Virus record (IMG/VR): IMGVR_UViG_3300045996_000529
Span: 1 to 42,354 of that record
Strand: one strand, 5' to 3'
From: a virus
DNA length: 42,354 bases
A program made the translations under genes and the position numbers. Each line of letters begins with the position of its first letter. The stretch's first letter is position 1. Below the pieces are notes generated by a model. The model was not told the DNA's origin. It was given only the letters and a program-made list of their open reading frames with translations, and ran no database searches. Of the stretch, positions 15,351 through 22,882 are shown one piece after another.

Positions 15351-17023
15351 TGGCAAACTGGGAAAGCGCACCCGTTGTCCAGCAAGGGCACGGTGGCGGC
15401 AAATGGCAGGAAGCGCCCGTAGTGGACGCGCCGATGAAGCCGGGCACTCGCGAATACGCCGATTGGGCGCGCGATCAGGCTATGGCTGGAAAGACGCTGC
15501 CACAGGTTAGCGACCCGAAGTTCACCGAGACGCAGAGCAGCCTCCTAGATCCATTCGTGCAGGGCGTGACGTTCGGATGGGGCGATGAGCTTCGCGGCGC
15601 TGTGCAGGGCGGAATTGGGGCATTGCAGGGCAAAGACTTTGGTGACGTGTACGCACGCACCATTGATGAAAGCCGCAACGCCCTTGATCACGAACGCCGC
15701 GTCAACCCCATCGGGTCGCTCGCTGCGGAAGTCGCGGGCGCGATCCCAACCGGAATGGGCCTTGGCGGGCAGATCGCTGGTCGCGGCGCTACTCTAGGCG
15801 CCCGGGCATTGTCCGGGGCTGGCGTGGGCGCTGCGCAGGGTGCAGCCTATGGCGCTGGGGCGGCAGAGGACGATGAGCGTCTACCTGGCGCTGCCCTCGG
15901 GCTTGTCACAGGCGGGGCCATTGGTGCTGCTGCCCCGTATGTCGGCGCGGCAGCACGCCGCCTCGTCACCCCAGCCCCAGCATCGGCCTCTCAAAATGCG
16001 GCGGCACGAGTGATGCAACAGGAGGGCGTGACCCTTTCGGCTGGGCAGCGCACGGGCAGCAAGAAACTGCAATATGCCGAGTCCGAACTTGGGGGCACCG
16101 CCGCTGATGCTCTTATGGAGCGCCAGTCGGAAGAGTTTACCGCTTCGGTTCTCCGTCGCATTGGGGTCAATGGCAACCGCGCCGAACCCGCTGTCATCGA
16201 CGCCGCCTATGACGCTATCGGTAACCAGTTCGACAACCTTGCCGCTTCTACCAATACTCCCTTTGACCCCACGCTTCAGAACAACCTGCTCGGTGTCGCT
16301 GCGGACTATGTAGACACAGCCGCCACCCCGGCTCCGGTTGTTGAGCGCATGGTCAATCGTCTTGGCGACCTCGCCCGGGCGAACGGTGGGCGCATCACTG
16401 GAGAAGTCTATCAGGAGGTTAGGTCTACGCTAGGCCGCCTCAGCAAGAGCGCTGATCCCGCGACCCGGGCGGCTCTCCGAGACCTACAGGACGCGCTAGA
16501 CGACAGCGTTGAACGCAGCCTAGGCGGGCCAGCATTGGAAGCGTGGCGGAATGTGCGCCGAGCCTATCGCAACTTCCTCGTGGTGGAACGCGCAGTCACG
16601 TCAGCAGGTCAGAACGCCGCCTCCGGGCTCATAACCCCGGCACAGTTGCGCGGCGCAGCTATCAACCAGAACCGCCGAGCGTTCGCCCGGGGGAACAATG
16701 ATTTCACCGAACTAGCCAATGCTGGCGTGCAAACCATGACGCCCCTGCCACAGTCCGGTACGGCTCCGCGTGCTGCTATCGGAGCGGTCAAGGCAGCAAT
16801 GCCATTTATCGGGGCCACTATAGGAGGCGGCGGCACGCTCGGCATGGGGGCACTCGCTGGCGCTGCCGCAGGGGCACTCGCGCCGGCCGCTATCGGGCGG
16901 GCCCTGCTGTCAGGCCCCGGGCGCAGGCTGGCAGGCAATCAATGGGCAGCGGGGCCGCAGCGCGGCGTTGTTGAAGCTCTAATGAGCCGCGGCGCCCCCG
17001 CTATCGCAGGCAGGCGCGACTAG
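15350..17023 (+). CDS. putative DNA ejection protein with glycine-zipper segments
   Basis: A 557-residue protein. It begins with a tail-like repeat (WESAPVVQQG, WQEAPVVDAP). Residues 110-200 contain long G/A runs with small-residue spacing (GLGGQIAGRGATLGARALSG; GAALGLVTGGAIGAAAPYVG), and another such block lies at 475-520 (IGATIGGGGTLGMGALAGAA). These look like membrane-inserting glycine zippers. The middle is helical and charged. This architecture is common in large phage ejection proteins that form a conduit through the inner membrane. Its stop overlaps the stop of a minus-strand gene within the palindrome CTAG at 17020-17023. Confidence 0.7.
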   Translation: MANWESAPVVQQGHGGGKWQEAPVVDAPMKPGTREYADWARDQAMAGKTLPQVSDPKFTETQSSLLDPFVQGVTFGWGDELRGAVQGGIGALQGKDFGDVYARTIDESRNALDHERRVNPIGSLAAEVAGAIPTGMGLGGQIAGRGATLGARALSGAGVGAAQGAAYGAGAAEDDERLPGAALGLVTGGAIGAAAPYVGAAARRLVTPAPASASQNAAARVMQQEGVTLSAGQRTGSKKLQYAESELGGTAADALMERQSEEFTASVLRRIGVNGNRAEPAVIDAAYDAIGNQFDNLAASTNTPFDPTLQNNLLGVAADYVDTAATPAPVVERMVNRLGDLARANGGRITGEVYQEVRSTLGRLSKSADPATRAALRDLQDALDDSVERSLGGPALEAWRNVRRAYRNFLVVERAVTSAGQNAASGLITPAQLRGAAINQNRRAFARGNNDFTELANAGVQTMTPLPQSGTAPRAAIGAVKAAMPFIGATIGGGGTLGMGALAGAAAGALAPAAIGRALLSGPGRRLAGNQWAAGPQRGVVEALMSRGAPAIAGRRD

Positions 17024-17289
17024 TCCTTTAGCTTCGAAAGCCAAGTCTTTGGGTTGGTGAGGATCATAGCGAACCCCACCATCCACCCGCAAAACAACAA
17101 AGCCCACGTCACCGGGTTTGACCAGCCGTTGCCCACTACGCAAAGGCCGGACAGCACTAGCGCCAAAACCAACCACCAACGGCTCATGGGTTTGAGTTCG
17201 TAGAGGCTCGAATGCTTTCGGGGCTCGATTTGCAAATCTGGCATCGCGCGAACATAGGCGCGGTTCACCGCCCCGACAAGACGGAGCAT
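17020..17289 (-). CDS. small minus-strand membrane protein (moron candidate)
   Basis: A minus-strand frame of 89 residues within the otherwise plus-strand late operon. It has two strong hydrophobic segments (WWLVLALVLSGLCVVG and TWALLFCGWMVGFAMIL) followed by a basic tail, so it is a plausible two-pass inner-membrane protein. It fills the 272-base gap between plus-strand genes and its stop meets the stop of its neighbour in CTAG. No clear ribosome site precedes the possible starts (17289, 17244, 17187), so the start is uncertain. Genes like this, placed backward in late operons of temperate phages, are often morons expressed from the prophage. Confidence 0.5.
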   Translation of the reverse strand: MLRLVGAVNRAYVRAMPDLQIEPRKHSSLYELKPMSRWWLVLALVLSGLCVVGNGWSNPVTWALLFCGWMVGFAMILTNPKTWLSKLKD

Positions 17290-17295
17290 CAATAA

Positions 17296-18144
17296 ATGGC
17301 TGAACTGACACCGGCACAGCTTCAAGCTGTGGAGGCGATGATTGCTGGTTCCCATTTCAAGGTGGACCCCAGCTTTGCCCCATCGAACACCGGCCCCGAT
17401 GTCGTGTTCCCGTCATCTGGCACTGGTGGCGTCTCACGCGTCACGGAAGAGGGGCTGAACGTCTACTCCCGTCCATCGGTCAGCGTAAACCCGTTCACCG
17501 GCTCACCCATCATGGTTGCGGCCGATGGCACCCGACGCTCGGTGCAGACGGCTACCGGCCCCGCCAATCGGGGCCCCGGCCGTAGCTCGGAAGCATCCCC
17601 GGTGATGATGGCCGGGCAACCCAACGGCTCCATACTGTCGGGCAAGGATCAGGCCCGCCTCGGGGCCAACGAGTACGATTTCGCCTATGGCGAGAAGTCG
17701 CCAATCGTCGCGGCCCTTTCGGCCATTGATGAAGCGACCGTGGGAATGCCCCGCCGCCGCCCGAACATCGAGGATAATCCCGGCACCATCATCCCGATCC
17801 GCGCGCCAGATACCGGCCGTTACGGGGTGAAGATGTCGCCCGGCATGTCCCGTGTACTCGGCGGGCAGGCTGGCATGGCGGGCGTTCCCGGCTTGGGGGC
17901 TATGCGCTCCGCTGTGATGCGCGCCCCTATGATGGTCGCAGCGCCGCCACAACAGGCCCGCCGCCCCGTCATGGTCGCAGCGCCTTCAGTTGCGCCGATG
18001 CTCCCGAACGGCGTGGCGAACCCCGCCTACCGTGACTACACGCCGAGCTACACGAGCGAAGGCGGCGGCGTGATGCCGTCCAGTTCCTACAGCGGCAGCT
18101 TCACCGACAGTCTCGGTGGCACCTACTACGACCGCCACCTCTAA
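17296..18144 (+). CDS. hypothetical proline-rich virion-region protein
   Basis: A 282-residue protein, not recognised. The N-terminal 150 residues are low in structure and rich in P, G and S; residues 190-240 hold repeats of MMVAAPPQQARRPVMVAAP type, and the end is rich in S, Y and G. A GGAG ribosome site lies at 17283-17286. It lies between the ejection proteins and the tail fibre, so it is probably a minor tail or fibre-linked protein. The repeat M-x-V-A-A-P appears four times, including near residue 73 (IMVAADG), and may be a protein-binding element. Confidence 0.6.
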   Translation: MAELTPAQLQAVEAMIAGSHFKVDPSFAPSNTGPDVVFPSSGTGGVSRVTEEGLNVYSRPSVSVNPFTGSPIMVAADGTRRSVQTATGPANRGPGRSSEASPVMMAGQPNGSILSGKDQARLGANEYDFAYGEKSPIVAALSAIDEATVGMPRRRPNIEDNPGTIIPIRAPDTGRYGVKMSPGMSRVLGGQAGMAGVPGLGAMRSAVMRAPMMVAAPPQQARRPVMVAAPSVAPMLPNGVANPAYRDYTPSYTSEGGGVMPSSSYSGSFTDSLGGTYYDRHL

Positions 18145-18158
18145 CATAGGACACAACC

Positions 18159-19643
18159 ATGCCAAGAGACGGCAGCGGCGTATATGACGTTCCTCCGGGA
18201 ACGCAGGGATCGCCCAATACCACCATTCTCAGCGCCGCATACAATGCGTTCCTGGCTGACCTCATCACCGACCTCAACGCCGCTCGCCCCGTCACGGCTG
18301 GCGGAACTGGCGGCACGTCGCAGATCAGCGGTTGGGATGGGCTGACGGCCAAAGGCACCGACATCGCCTCGGCTGGCACGATCAACCTCACCACCGCCAC
18401 CGGCCCGCGCATCGACATCACCGGCACCACGACCGTTACGGCGGTCACGCTGGCGTCTGGCTCCATTCGGATTGCTCGCGCAACCGGTATTTTCCAGATC
18501 ACGGCATCGGCCTCGCTGATCGTCAACAAGTCTACATCGGTCAACTACACGACTGCGGTGGGTGATCTGCTGATTTTCATCGCGGACGGCTCTGTTGTCA
18601 GCGTGACGGCAATTGGCGGGGGCGGCACCTTCGCCACCAATGCCCAGGCCCTTGCAGCATCCTCGACAACCTTGTCGGTGAACCCCGCGAACCTCGCCTC
18701 GCTCATCCAGAACATCAACAACAACGCCTTCAACATCGCTGATCTACAGGGCGTTCGCCTGAACATGGTTGGCGGCATCGCAGACGCCTACGATAGCGAA
18801 ACGGACGTGGACACGGCTACGTCTACGAACGAGAGCTACGACAGCGGCAACGACCTCTATTCGCCGACATCTACTGGCGCAACGATGATTTCCGCCGCCA
18901 CAGGCACGGTCATTGGCGACATGACGGTGGGTGGCGGCAACGCTGCAGCCTTCAATGGCACCACGAGTGCTATTGTTGGTGCGGGGACCGCCCGAAAGGA
19001 TACGTCCCCGGCGTTCATCGGCAAGGACTGGGGTAGCGGCAATACCAAGACAATCAGCAGGTATAAGGTCTACGGCAGTAGCGATGTTGGGCTTGCGTCG
19101 GCCGCTACCTTTGACATCAAACTGCAAGGCTCAACCGACAATTTTAGCTCCAGCATCGTTGACCTGCACTCAGCCACCGGCGTCTCGGACAGTAACGCAA
19201 TCATCCTAGACTACACCTCCGGGATCACGACGACGACAGCGTACCGCTACCATCGCGTCCTGCTGACCAGTGGCGGCAGTGAGTTCTACGTCGCGGAAGT
19301 CGAGTTCTATAACAACGACGCCACCATCAACAATATGACGCTGGTGAGCAATGCGTTCACAGCGACTGCGGTGCCAACGCAGGCCCGCGTGGCTGTGTTT
19401 ATCGACCCGCAGGTTTCCATCACCATCAACACCGACTTCACGGCTGAAGTCTCCCGCGACGGCGGCACGACGTGGACCGCGGTAACGCTGGCATTGGTCA
19501 GCAACCCGGTGGGCACCGTGGAGCAGTACGAAGGCACGGTTTCGATCAGTTCGCAGCCCTCCGGCTCATCCATGAAGTACCGGCTCAAGACACTCAACAA
19601 CAAAGACATTGATGTGACCGGCATCGTGTTCCAGTGGAGCTAA
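18159..19643 (+). CDS. tail fibre / receptor-binding protein
   Basis: A 494-residue protein. The N-terminal 60 residues (MPRDGSGVYDVPPGTQGSP, then NTTILSAAYNAFLADLITDL) match the attachment domain used by many tail fibres of alphaproteobacterial phages. Residues 60-200 are repetitive beta structure. Residues about 285-390 (KTISRYKVYGSSDVG; YRYHRVLLTSGGSEFYVAEV) fit a galactose-binding, discoidin (F5/8 C)-like fold, the likely receptor contact. The end is another small beta domain. It should hang on the nozzle complex at 11071. Two small genes follow directly and may encode fibre tip or chaperone proteins. Confidence 0.85.
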   Translation: MPRDGSGVYDVPPGTQGSPNTTILSAAYNAFLADLITDLNAARPVTAGGTGGTSQISGWDGLTAKGTDIASAGTINLTTATGPRIDITGTTTVTAVTLASGSIRIARATGIFQITASASLIVNKSTSVNYTTAVGDLLIFIADGSVVSVTAIGGGGTFATNAQALAASSTTLSVNPANLASLIQNINNNAFNIADLQGVRLNMVGGIADAYDSETDVDTATSTNESYDSGNDLYSPTSTGATMISAATGTVIGDMTVGGGNAAAFNGTTSAIVGAGTARKDTSPAFIGKDWGSGNTKTISRYKVYGSSDVGLASAATFDIKLQGSTDNFSSSIVDLHSATGVSDSNAIILDYTSGITTTTAYRYHRVLLTSGGSEFYVAEVEFYNNDATINNMTLVSNAFTATAVPTQARVAVFIDPQVSITINTDFTAEVSRDGGTTWTAVTLALVSNPVGTVEQYEGTVSISSQPSGSSMKYRLKTLNNKDIDVTGIVFQWS

Positions 19644-19647
19644 GGAC

Positions 19648-19992
19648 ATGGCAGCTATCAAGTGGGGCAATGCGGTTGAGGGGGCGCCGACCGTCCCCTC
19701 TCTCATCGCCATGGGCCAAGTCAAGATCACGGACGGCGACGTCTCCGAAATGAAGATCAGCGCCGCACTGGCGGGAGCCTTTCTCTTCGGCGACGGCGAA
19801 ATCTGGTGCTTCTTCGTCCATGAGCAGCCGGACACCGACTACATCGTGCTCGCCTATGATGGCAATTCCGTCCGTGCGTATGTCGAGGATGACGACAAGG
19901 ACACTGCGTACTTCATCATCCGAGCAACCGACTTCGAAGGTGTGCCGACCAACCCTCCTAACCTCAACTTCGAAGTCAAGAGAGTGATCTGA
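19648..19992 (+). CDS. hypothetical protein after the tail fibre
   Basis: A 114-residue acidic protein with predicted strands (IWCFFVHEQ, DYIVLAYDG, VRAYVEDD, AYFIIRATD). It is not recognised. It starts four bases after the fibre gene with AAGGAC and is followed two bases later by another small beta protein. Position suggests a fibre-associated protein, possibly an assembly chaperone or tip. Confidence 0.65.
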   Translation: MAAIKWGNAVEGAPTVPSLIAMGQVKITDGDVSEMKISAALAGAFLFGDGEIWCFFVHEQPDTDYIVLAYDGNSVRAYVEDDDKDTAYFIIRATDFEGVPTNPPNLNFEVKRVI

Positions 19993-19994
19993 CC

Positions 19995-20279
19995 ATGGAG
20001 AAACATGTGGCCAAAGTATTTTTTGAGAAAGAAGTTCTGATTGACGGCATTCCGACGATCAAACTCTTCAACGTCACCACCCCGGCAGGCAATCAGGGGC
20101 AGTATGTCGCGTCCCTCGCCAACGGCAAGCCGTTCTGGTGGTTCGCCACCGTTCCGACCGGGACTATCATCGGCTGCGACTTTACCGGCGCTCCGGTGGC
20201 GACCGGCAATGCTGCAACCAATCAGGGGCTTATTGACGCTATCACCGTCACCCCAGGCGACGTTCTGAGCTACGCCTAA
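19995..20279 (+). CDS. hypothetical protein after the tail fibre
   Basis: A 94-residue protein with beta character (VAKVFFEKEVLIDG; KLFNVTTPAG; PFWWFATVPTG) and a glycine/alanine/asparagine-rich end. It is not recognised. It is the last gene before a cluster of hairpins and the lysis cassette, so it closes the virion module. Confidence 0.62.
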   Translation: MEKHVAKVFFEKEVLIDGIPTIKLFNVTTPAGNQGQYVASLANGKPFWWFATVPTGTIIGCDFTGAPVATGNAATNQGLIDAITVTPGDVLSYA

Positions 20280-20289
20280 AGCGGAGCGA

Positions 20290-20332
20290 GCAGAGATATG
20301 GCCTCTGCCCACTCCTGACCCTCTTTCGAGGG
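20290..20332 (+). terminator. two hairpins, possible terminator
   Basis: GCAGAG (20290-20295) pairs with CTCTGC (20303-20308), and CCCTC (20319-20323) pairs with GAGGG (20328-20332) around TTTC. No T tract follows, so termination is uncertain. Confidence 0.35.
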
Positions 20333-20401
20333 CTGCGCGCAGTCTGGCGCTGCAAAAGTTACCGGGTCGTTTACCCCCTCCCCACATCGAAAGACAAACA
20401 C

Positions 20402-21289
20402 ATGAACCTCTCACCGGAGGGCGCTACCTTTTTGCGCCTGCACGAAGGCTTCGTTGACCATTGGTATCTTGATCCGGTGGCCGTGCCGACCATCGGTATC
20501 GGGTTCACCTGGGGCTCGGCTGCGTTCCGGGATTGGTGGGCGAAGAACAAGCCAGGTGTGCCGTTCGCCAAAGGCGCGAAGATGACCCGCGAAGAGGCGG
20601 ACGCGGCGCTGATCTACATCTGCGCCAAGGAGTACGGCAAGGCGGTCAACGACTTCCTCGCACCTCACAAAGTCCGCCAGCACGTCTTCGATGGCATGAC
20701 CTCGCCAGTCTACAACCTCGGCACTGGTTCGCTCAAGTGGAAGTGGGCTGCGGCGGTCAGAAACATGGACCTCCGCGAAGCTGCCGACCGTCTCCGCAAC
20801 ACTGGCACGACTGCCAAGGGCAAGAAGCTCGCGGGCCTTGTTCGTCGTCGCAAGGAGGAGGCCGACTTGCTTCAGAACGGCAACTACGGATCGGCTGCGG
20901 CGCTGACTGACCTCGATCCGCTGGCCGATGGCGTCTTGGTACGTGGCGAGCGCGGCGCGGCTGTGGCTGACCTCCAGAACAAGCTTGCGGCTATGAAATT
21001 CTATGTCGGCACCGTCGATGGCATCTTCGGCTACGGCACTGAGGCTGCGGTGCTGGAGTTCCAACGGTCCAAGGGCCTCACTGCTGATGGCTTCGCTGGT
21101 CCGAAAACACTGGAAGCCCTGTCCGTCAAACCCGCCCCTGTCACCCCTCCAAAGCCCGCTGAGCCGGTTTCGACTAAGCCCAACTCTGCCGGGTGGATCG
21201 TCCTCGCTGCAACCGCTGTCTCAGGCATCGTCCTAGCAGCTTGGGACTGGATTGTTGCTGTTACGGGGATTGTTTCGCCGTGGTGGTGA
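20402..21289 (+). CDS. endolysin: GH24 lysozyme + peptidoglycan-binding domain + C-terminal membrane segment
   Basis: A 295-residue muramidase. The catalytic triad fits T4 lysozyme spacing exactly: E15, D24 and T30 (E+9=D, D+6=T), within LHEGFVDHWYLDP and PTIGIGFTWG. A type 1 peptidoglycan-binding domain follows at about 178-240 (GAAVADLQNKLAAM; GTVDGIFGYGTEAAV; GFAGPKTLEAL). A proline-rich linker leads to a hydrophobic segment near the C-terminus (WIVLAATAVSGIVLAAWDW, then IVAVTGIV). There is no N-terminal signal or SAR segment. A membrane anchor at the C-terminus is unusual for an endolysin and could affect how it is held or released. Confidence 0.9.
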   Translation: MNLSPEGATFLRLHEGFVDHWYLDPVAVPTIGIGFTWGSAAFRDWWAKNKPGVPFAKGAKMTREEADAALIYICAKEYGKAVNDFLAPHKVRQHVFDGMTSPVYNLGTGSLKWKWAAAVRNMDLREAADRLRNTGTTAKGKKLAGLVRRRKEEADLLQNGNYGSAAALTDLDPLADGVLVRGERGAAVADLQNKLAAMKFYVGTVDGIFGYGTEAAVLEFQRSKGLTADGFAGPKTLEALSVKPAPVTPPKPAEPVSTKPNSAGWIVLAATAVSGIVLAAWDWIVAVTGIVSPWW

Positions 21290-21291
21290 GG

Positions 21292-21468
21292 CTAGACGAC
21301 TAGCTGGATCATCCCGGACATGGCCGCCAATAAACCAGCAGCGACTAATGCTGGCCCGGCAGCAATGCTGCGCAGCGACATGACCGGAGAATGCTCGTCG
21401 GCCTCGGCGCAATTTCTGCAGCCGAGGAAGAAGACGAGGATCCCGACGAATACCAGAAACGCGGCCAT
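21292..21468 (-). CDS. small minus-strand membrane protein
   Basis: A 58-residue minus-strand protein with two hydrophobic segments (FLVFVGILVFFLG and PALVAAGLLAAMSGMIQLVV) separated by a short charged loop. A GGGGG ribosome-like sequence precedes the ATG at 21468. Its upstream region holds the TGCTAG box at 21494-21514, shared with the divergent holin-type gene. Its stop lies two bases from the endolysin stop. Within a lysis cassette such a reversed membrane protein could be an antiholin, but it could also be a lysogeny-expressed moron. Confidence 0.55.
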   Translation of the reverse strand: MAAFLVFVGILVFFLGCRNCAEADEHSPVMSLRSIAAGPALVAAGLLAAMSGMIQLVV

Positions 21469-21493
21469 CCAAAACCCCCTGTAACGCCGACAA

Positions 21494-21514
21494 AACCTAG
21501 CATTTTTGCTGGTT
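21494..21514. promoter_or_regulatory. inverted GCTAG/GCTGG box between divergent genes
   Basis: AACCTAGCA (21494-21502) and TGCTGGTT (21507-21514) form a near-perfect inverted repeat around TTTT. It lies in the 65-base gap between the minus-strand gene starting at 21468 and the plus-strand gene starting at 21534. It is related to the TGCTAG boxes at 479, 1514, 24905 and 28795. Confidence 0.45.
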
Positions 21515-21533
21515 CGAACCAAGGAAATTCGCT

Positions 21534-21785
21534 ATGCTCAACAAGCTTTGGGAAGCGCTGCTTCGGTGGCGCAACTGGGTCGTAACGGCCATCGGTTCGG
21601 CAATGCTTCTGCTGCCCGATTTGCTCGCTGCGCCCGAGCTGCTGGCGGTGCTCCCGCCGCAGTATCACAAGTGGGTATTCTTCGGCACGCTGCTGCTCAA
21701 TCTGGCTATTCGCTGGCGTCCGGCAGTGCTCAAAGACGACCCCGAGGCAGAGATTACCCGGCTCCGTAAGGGGCTTTCGAAATGA
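21534..21785 (+). CDS. holin-type membrane protein
   Basis: An 83-residue protein with a basic N-terminus (MLNKLWEALLRWRN), a membrane segment (WVVTAIGSAMLLLPDLLAA), a second hydrophobic region (WVFFGTLLLNLAIRW) and a charged tail (DDPEAEITRLRKGLSK). Size, topology and position between the endolysin and spanin-like genes make it the best holin candidate. AAGGAA precedes the start. Its stop overlaps the next start (ATGA). Holins accumulate harmlessly and then open the inner membrane at a set time. Confidence 0.68.
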   Translation: MLNKLWEALLRWRNWVVTAIGSAMLLLPDLLAAPELLAVLPPQYHKWVFFGTLLLNLAIRWRPAVLKDDPEAEITRLRKGLSK

Positions 21786-21943
21786 CACTGTTCCTCCAGA
21801 TCGCCGCAACGGTCGTCCTCGTTTACTACTTCGCCCGCCAGGTTGCCGCTGTCCGTTCTGAACCTGCCGCAATCGGCTTCGTCGCCATCGGGTATCTCAT
21901 CGCCGCTGCTCTGCTGCTGCCCCTTGGGCTGGTGTGGTCATGA
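21782..21943 (+). CDS. small two-segment membrane protein
   Basis: A 53-residue protein that begins in an ATGA overlap with the holin-type gene. It has an N-terminal membrane segment (LFLQIAATVVLVYYFA), a short charged loop (RQVAAVRSEPA) and a second segment (IGFVAIGYLIAAALLLPLGLV). It probably serves as a second holin or antiholin. Its stop overlaps the next start as well. Confidence 0.62.
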   Translation: MTLFLQIAATVVLVYYFARQVAAVRSEPAAIGFVAIGYLIAAALLLPLGLVWS

Positions 21944-22254
21944 GCGGGTTCTTTCAAGCCCTCGCTTGTGTCGGCGCTCCGGTAGACTGCGGCCTTGGCT
22001 GGCTGGACGCTCAATCTGCTATCCTCGTGCTACTCGCTGGCGTCGTCATTGGCATGATTGCCGGGGCACTGATGGGCAAGGCTGCTGTGTTCGCTGTTCT
22101 GACCCTTGGGGCAGGGCTGTTCTTCATTGGCCGTCGCTCGAAAGACGATGGCCTGTACGTCCACGAAGACCCCAAACCCGTCCGTCGATCCTCTCAGAAG
22201 CCACCGAAGGGGAAGCGTGTCAGGACTATCTTTGACATGCTGGGGAAGAGGTAA
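21940..22254 (+). CDS. membrane protein of the lysis cassette
   Basis: A 104-residue protein (ATG at 21940 in a CATGA overlap; an upstream GTG is also in frame). Two glycine-rich membrane segments occupy about residues 28-68 (AILVLLAGVVIGMIAGALMG; VFAVLTLGAGLFFIG), followed by a basic cytoplasmic tail of about 36 residues. It could be a third holin-like component or a regulator. I do not recognise the family. Confidence 0.62.
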   Translation: MSGFFQALACVGAPVDCGLGWLDAQSAILVLLAGVVIGMIAGALMGKAAVFAVLTLGAGLFFIGRRSKDDGLYVHEDPKPVRRSSQKPPKGKRVRTIFDMLGKR

Positions 22255-22257
22255 GAG

Positions 22258-22327
22258 GGCTCCACGCCCGCTGGCCTAGCGGATCGCCCCGTGCTCGGGA
22301 CTGGTTTGCATTGCAGGGACCGGAGCC
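22258..22327 (+). other. compact hairpin cluster between lysis genes
   Basis: GGCTCC (22258-22263) can pair with GGAGCC (22322-22327) and encloses two hairpins: CCGCT/AGCGG (22268-22282) and CCCG/CGGG (22288-22299). The layout recalls a tRNA but there is no T-loop. It may be a terminator, processing site or leader. Apart from this the gap 22255-22473 shows nothing clear. Confidence 0.35.
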
Positions 22328-22473
22328 TTGTCACCCACCAATATACGCCTTCACCGCCTCGGAGCCAAGCGTTCCGGGGAGTTTCACAGCGTCAATTTCG
22401 AGCGACCCAGCAGCCTGCGTCAACAAGCTGCCGGGTCTAAGCACCACCTCCCCCATTAGAGGAGCTAGAGCCT

Positions 22474-22512
22474 ATGCCCATCATCACACTGACGCTGTTT
22501 ACGGGGTCCTAA
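22474..22512 (+). CDS. 12-codon leader peptide, candidate
   Basis: ATG at 22474 follows a strong AGAGGAG (22458-22464) and reads MPIITLTLFTGS before TAA at 22510-22512. The next gene starts with GTG two bases after the stop, so the peptide probably couples ribosomes onto the spanin-like gene, which lacks its own ribosome site. Confidence 0.45.
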   Translation: MPIITLTLFTGS

Positions 22513-22513
22513 C

Positions 22514-22882
22514 GTGCCGAAATGGACCTTCGAAAACAAGATTACCCTCGGCAACCTGATCCAGATCGGGTTTATCGCCTTTGCCTGCATCGCAGGGTAT
22601 TTCGTGCTGGTCGGAAATGACACCGCCCAAGCCAAGGCTATTGGCGACATTCAAGAGAAAATCGCCCCGCTCGCCGCCGCTTCCCAGAACTACGATACCA
22701 GGTTGACCGTAGCCGAGAGCAATCGGGCCGCCGACCAGAAGCAGATGGACGCCCTAGAGAGCACGAACCGGGAATTGCTGGCCGCGCTCCAAGTCCTCAC
22801 CGTGAAGCTCGCTGAGACAGGCCGGGACGTATCCTATCTGCGGCGCGAGACGGAAGCCGAGAAGCGGGAGGCCGCCGAGTGA
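22514..22882 (+). CDS. inner-membrane spanin-like protein
   Basis: A 122-residue protein with a short basic N-terminus, one membrane segment (LIQIGFIAFACIAGYFVLVG, about 14-33) and then a long periplasmic coiled coil to the end (residues about 40-122). This is the topology of inner-membrane spanins (Rz-like), which join inner and outer membranes in the last step of lysis. It starts with GTG right after a 12-codon leader peptide, and its stop overlaps the start of the RlpA-like gene (GTGA). No small outer-membrane lipoprotein partner is embedded in it; the lipoprotein at 28860 is far away. Confidence 0.65.
   Translation: MPKWTFENKITLGNLIQIGFIAFACIAGYFVLVGNDTAQAKAIGDIQEKIAPLAAASQNYDTRLTVAESNRAADQKQMDALESTNRELLAALQVLTVKLAETGRDVSYLRRETEAEKREAAE

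Noticed and set aside
22311-22559. Plus-strand frame between lysis genes
   Set aside because: Starts with TTG without a ribosome site and runs out of frame into the spanin-like gene.
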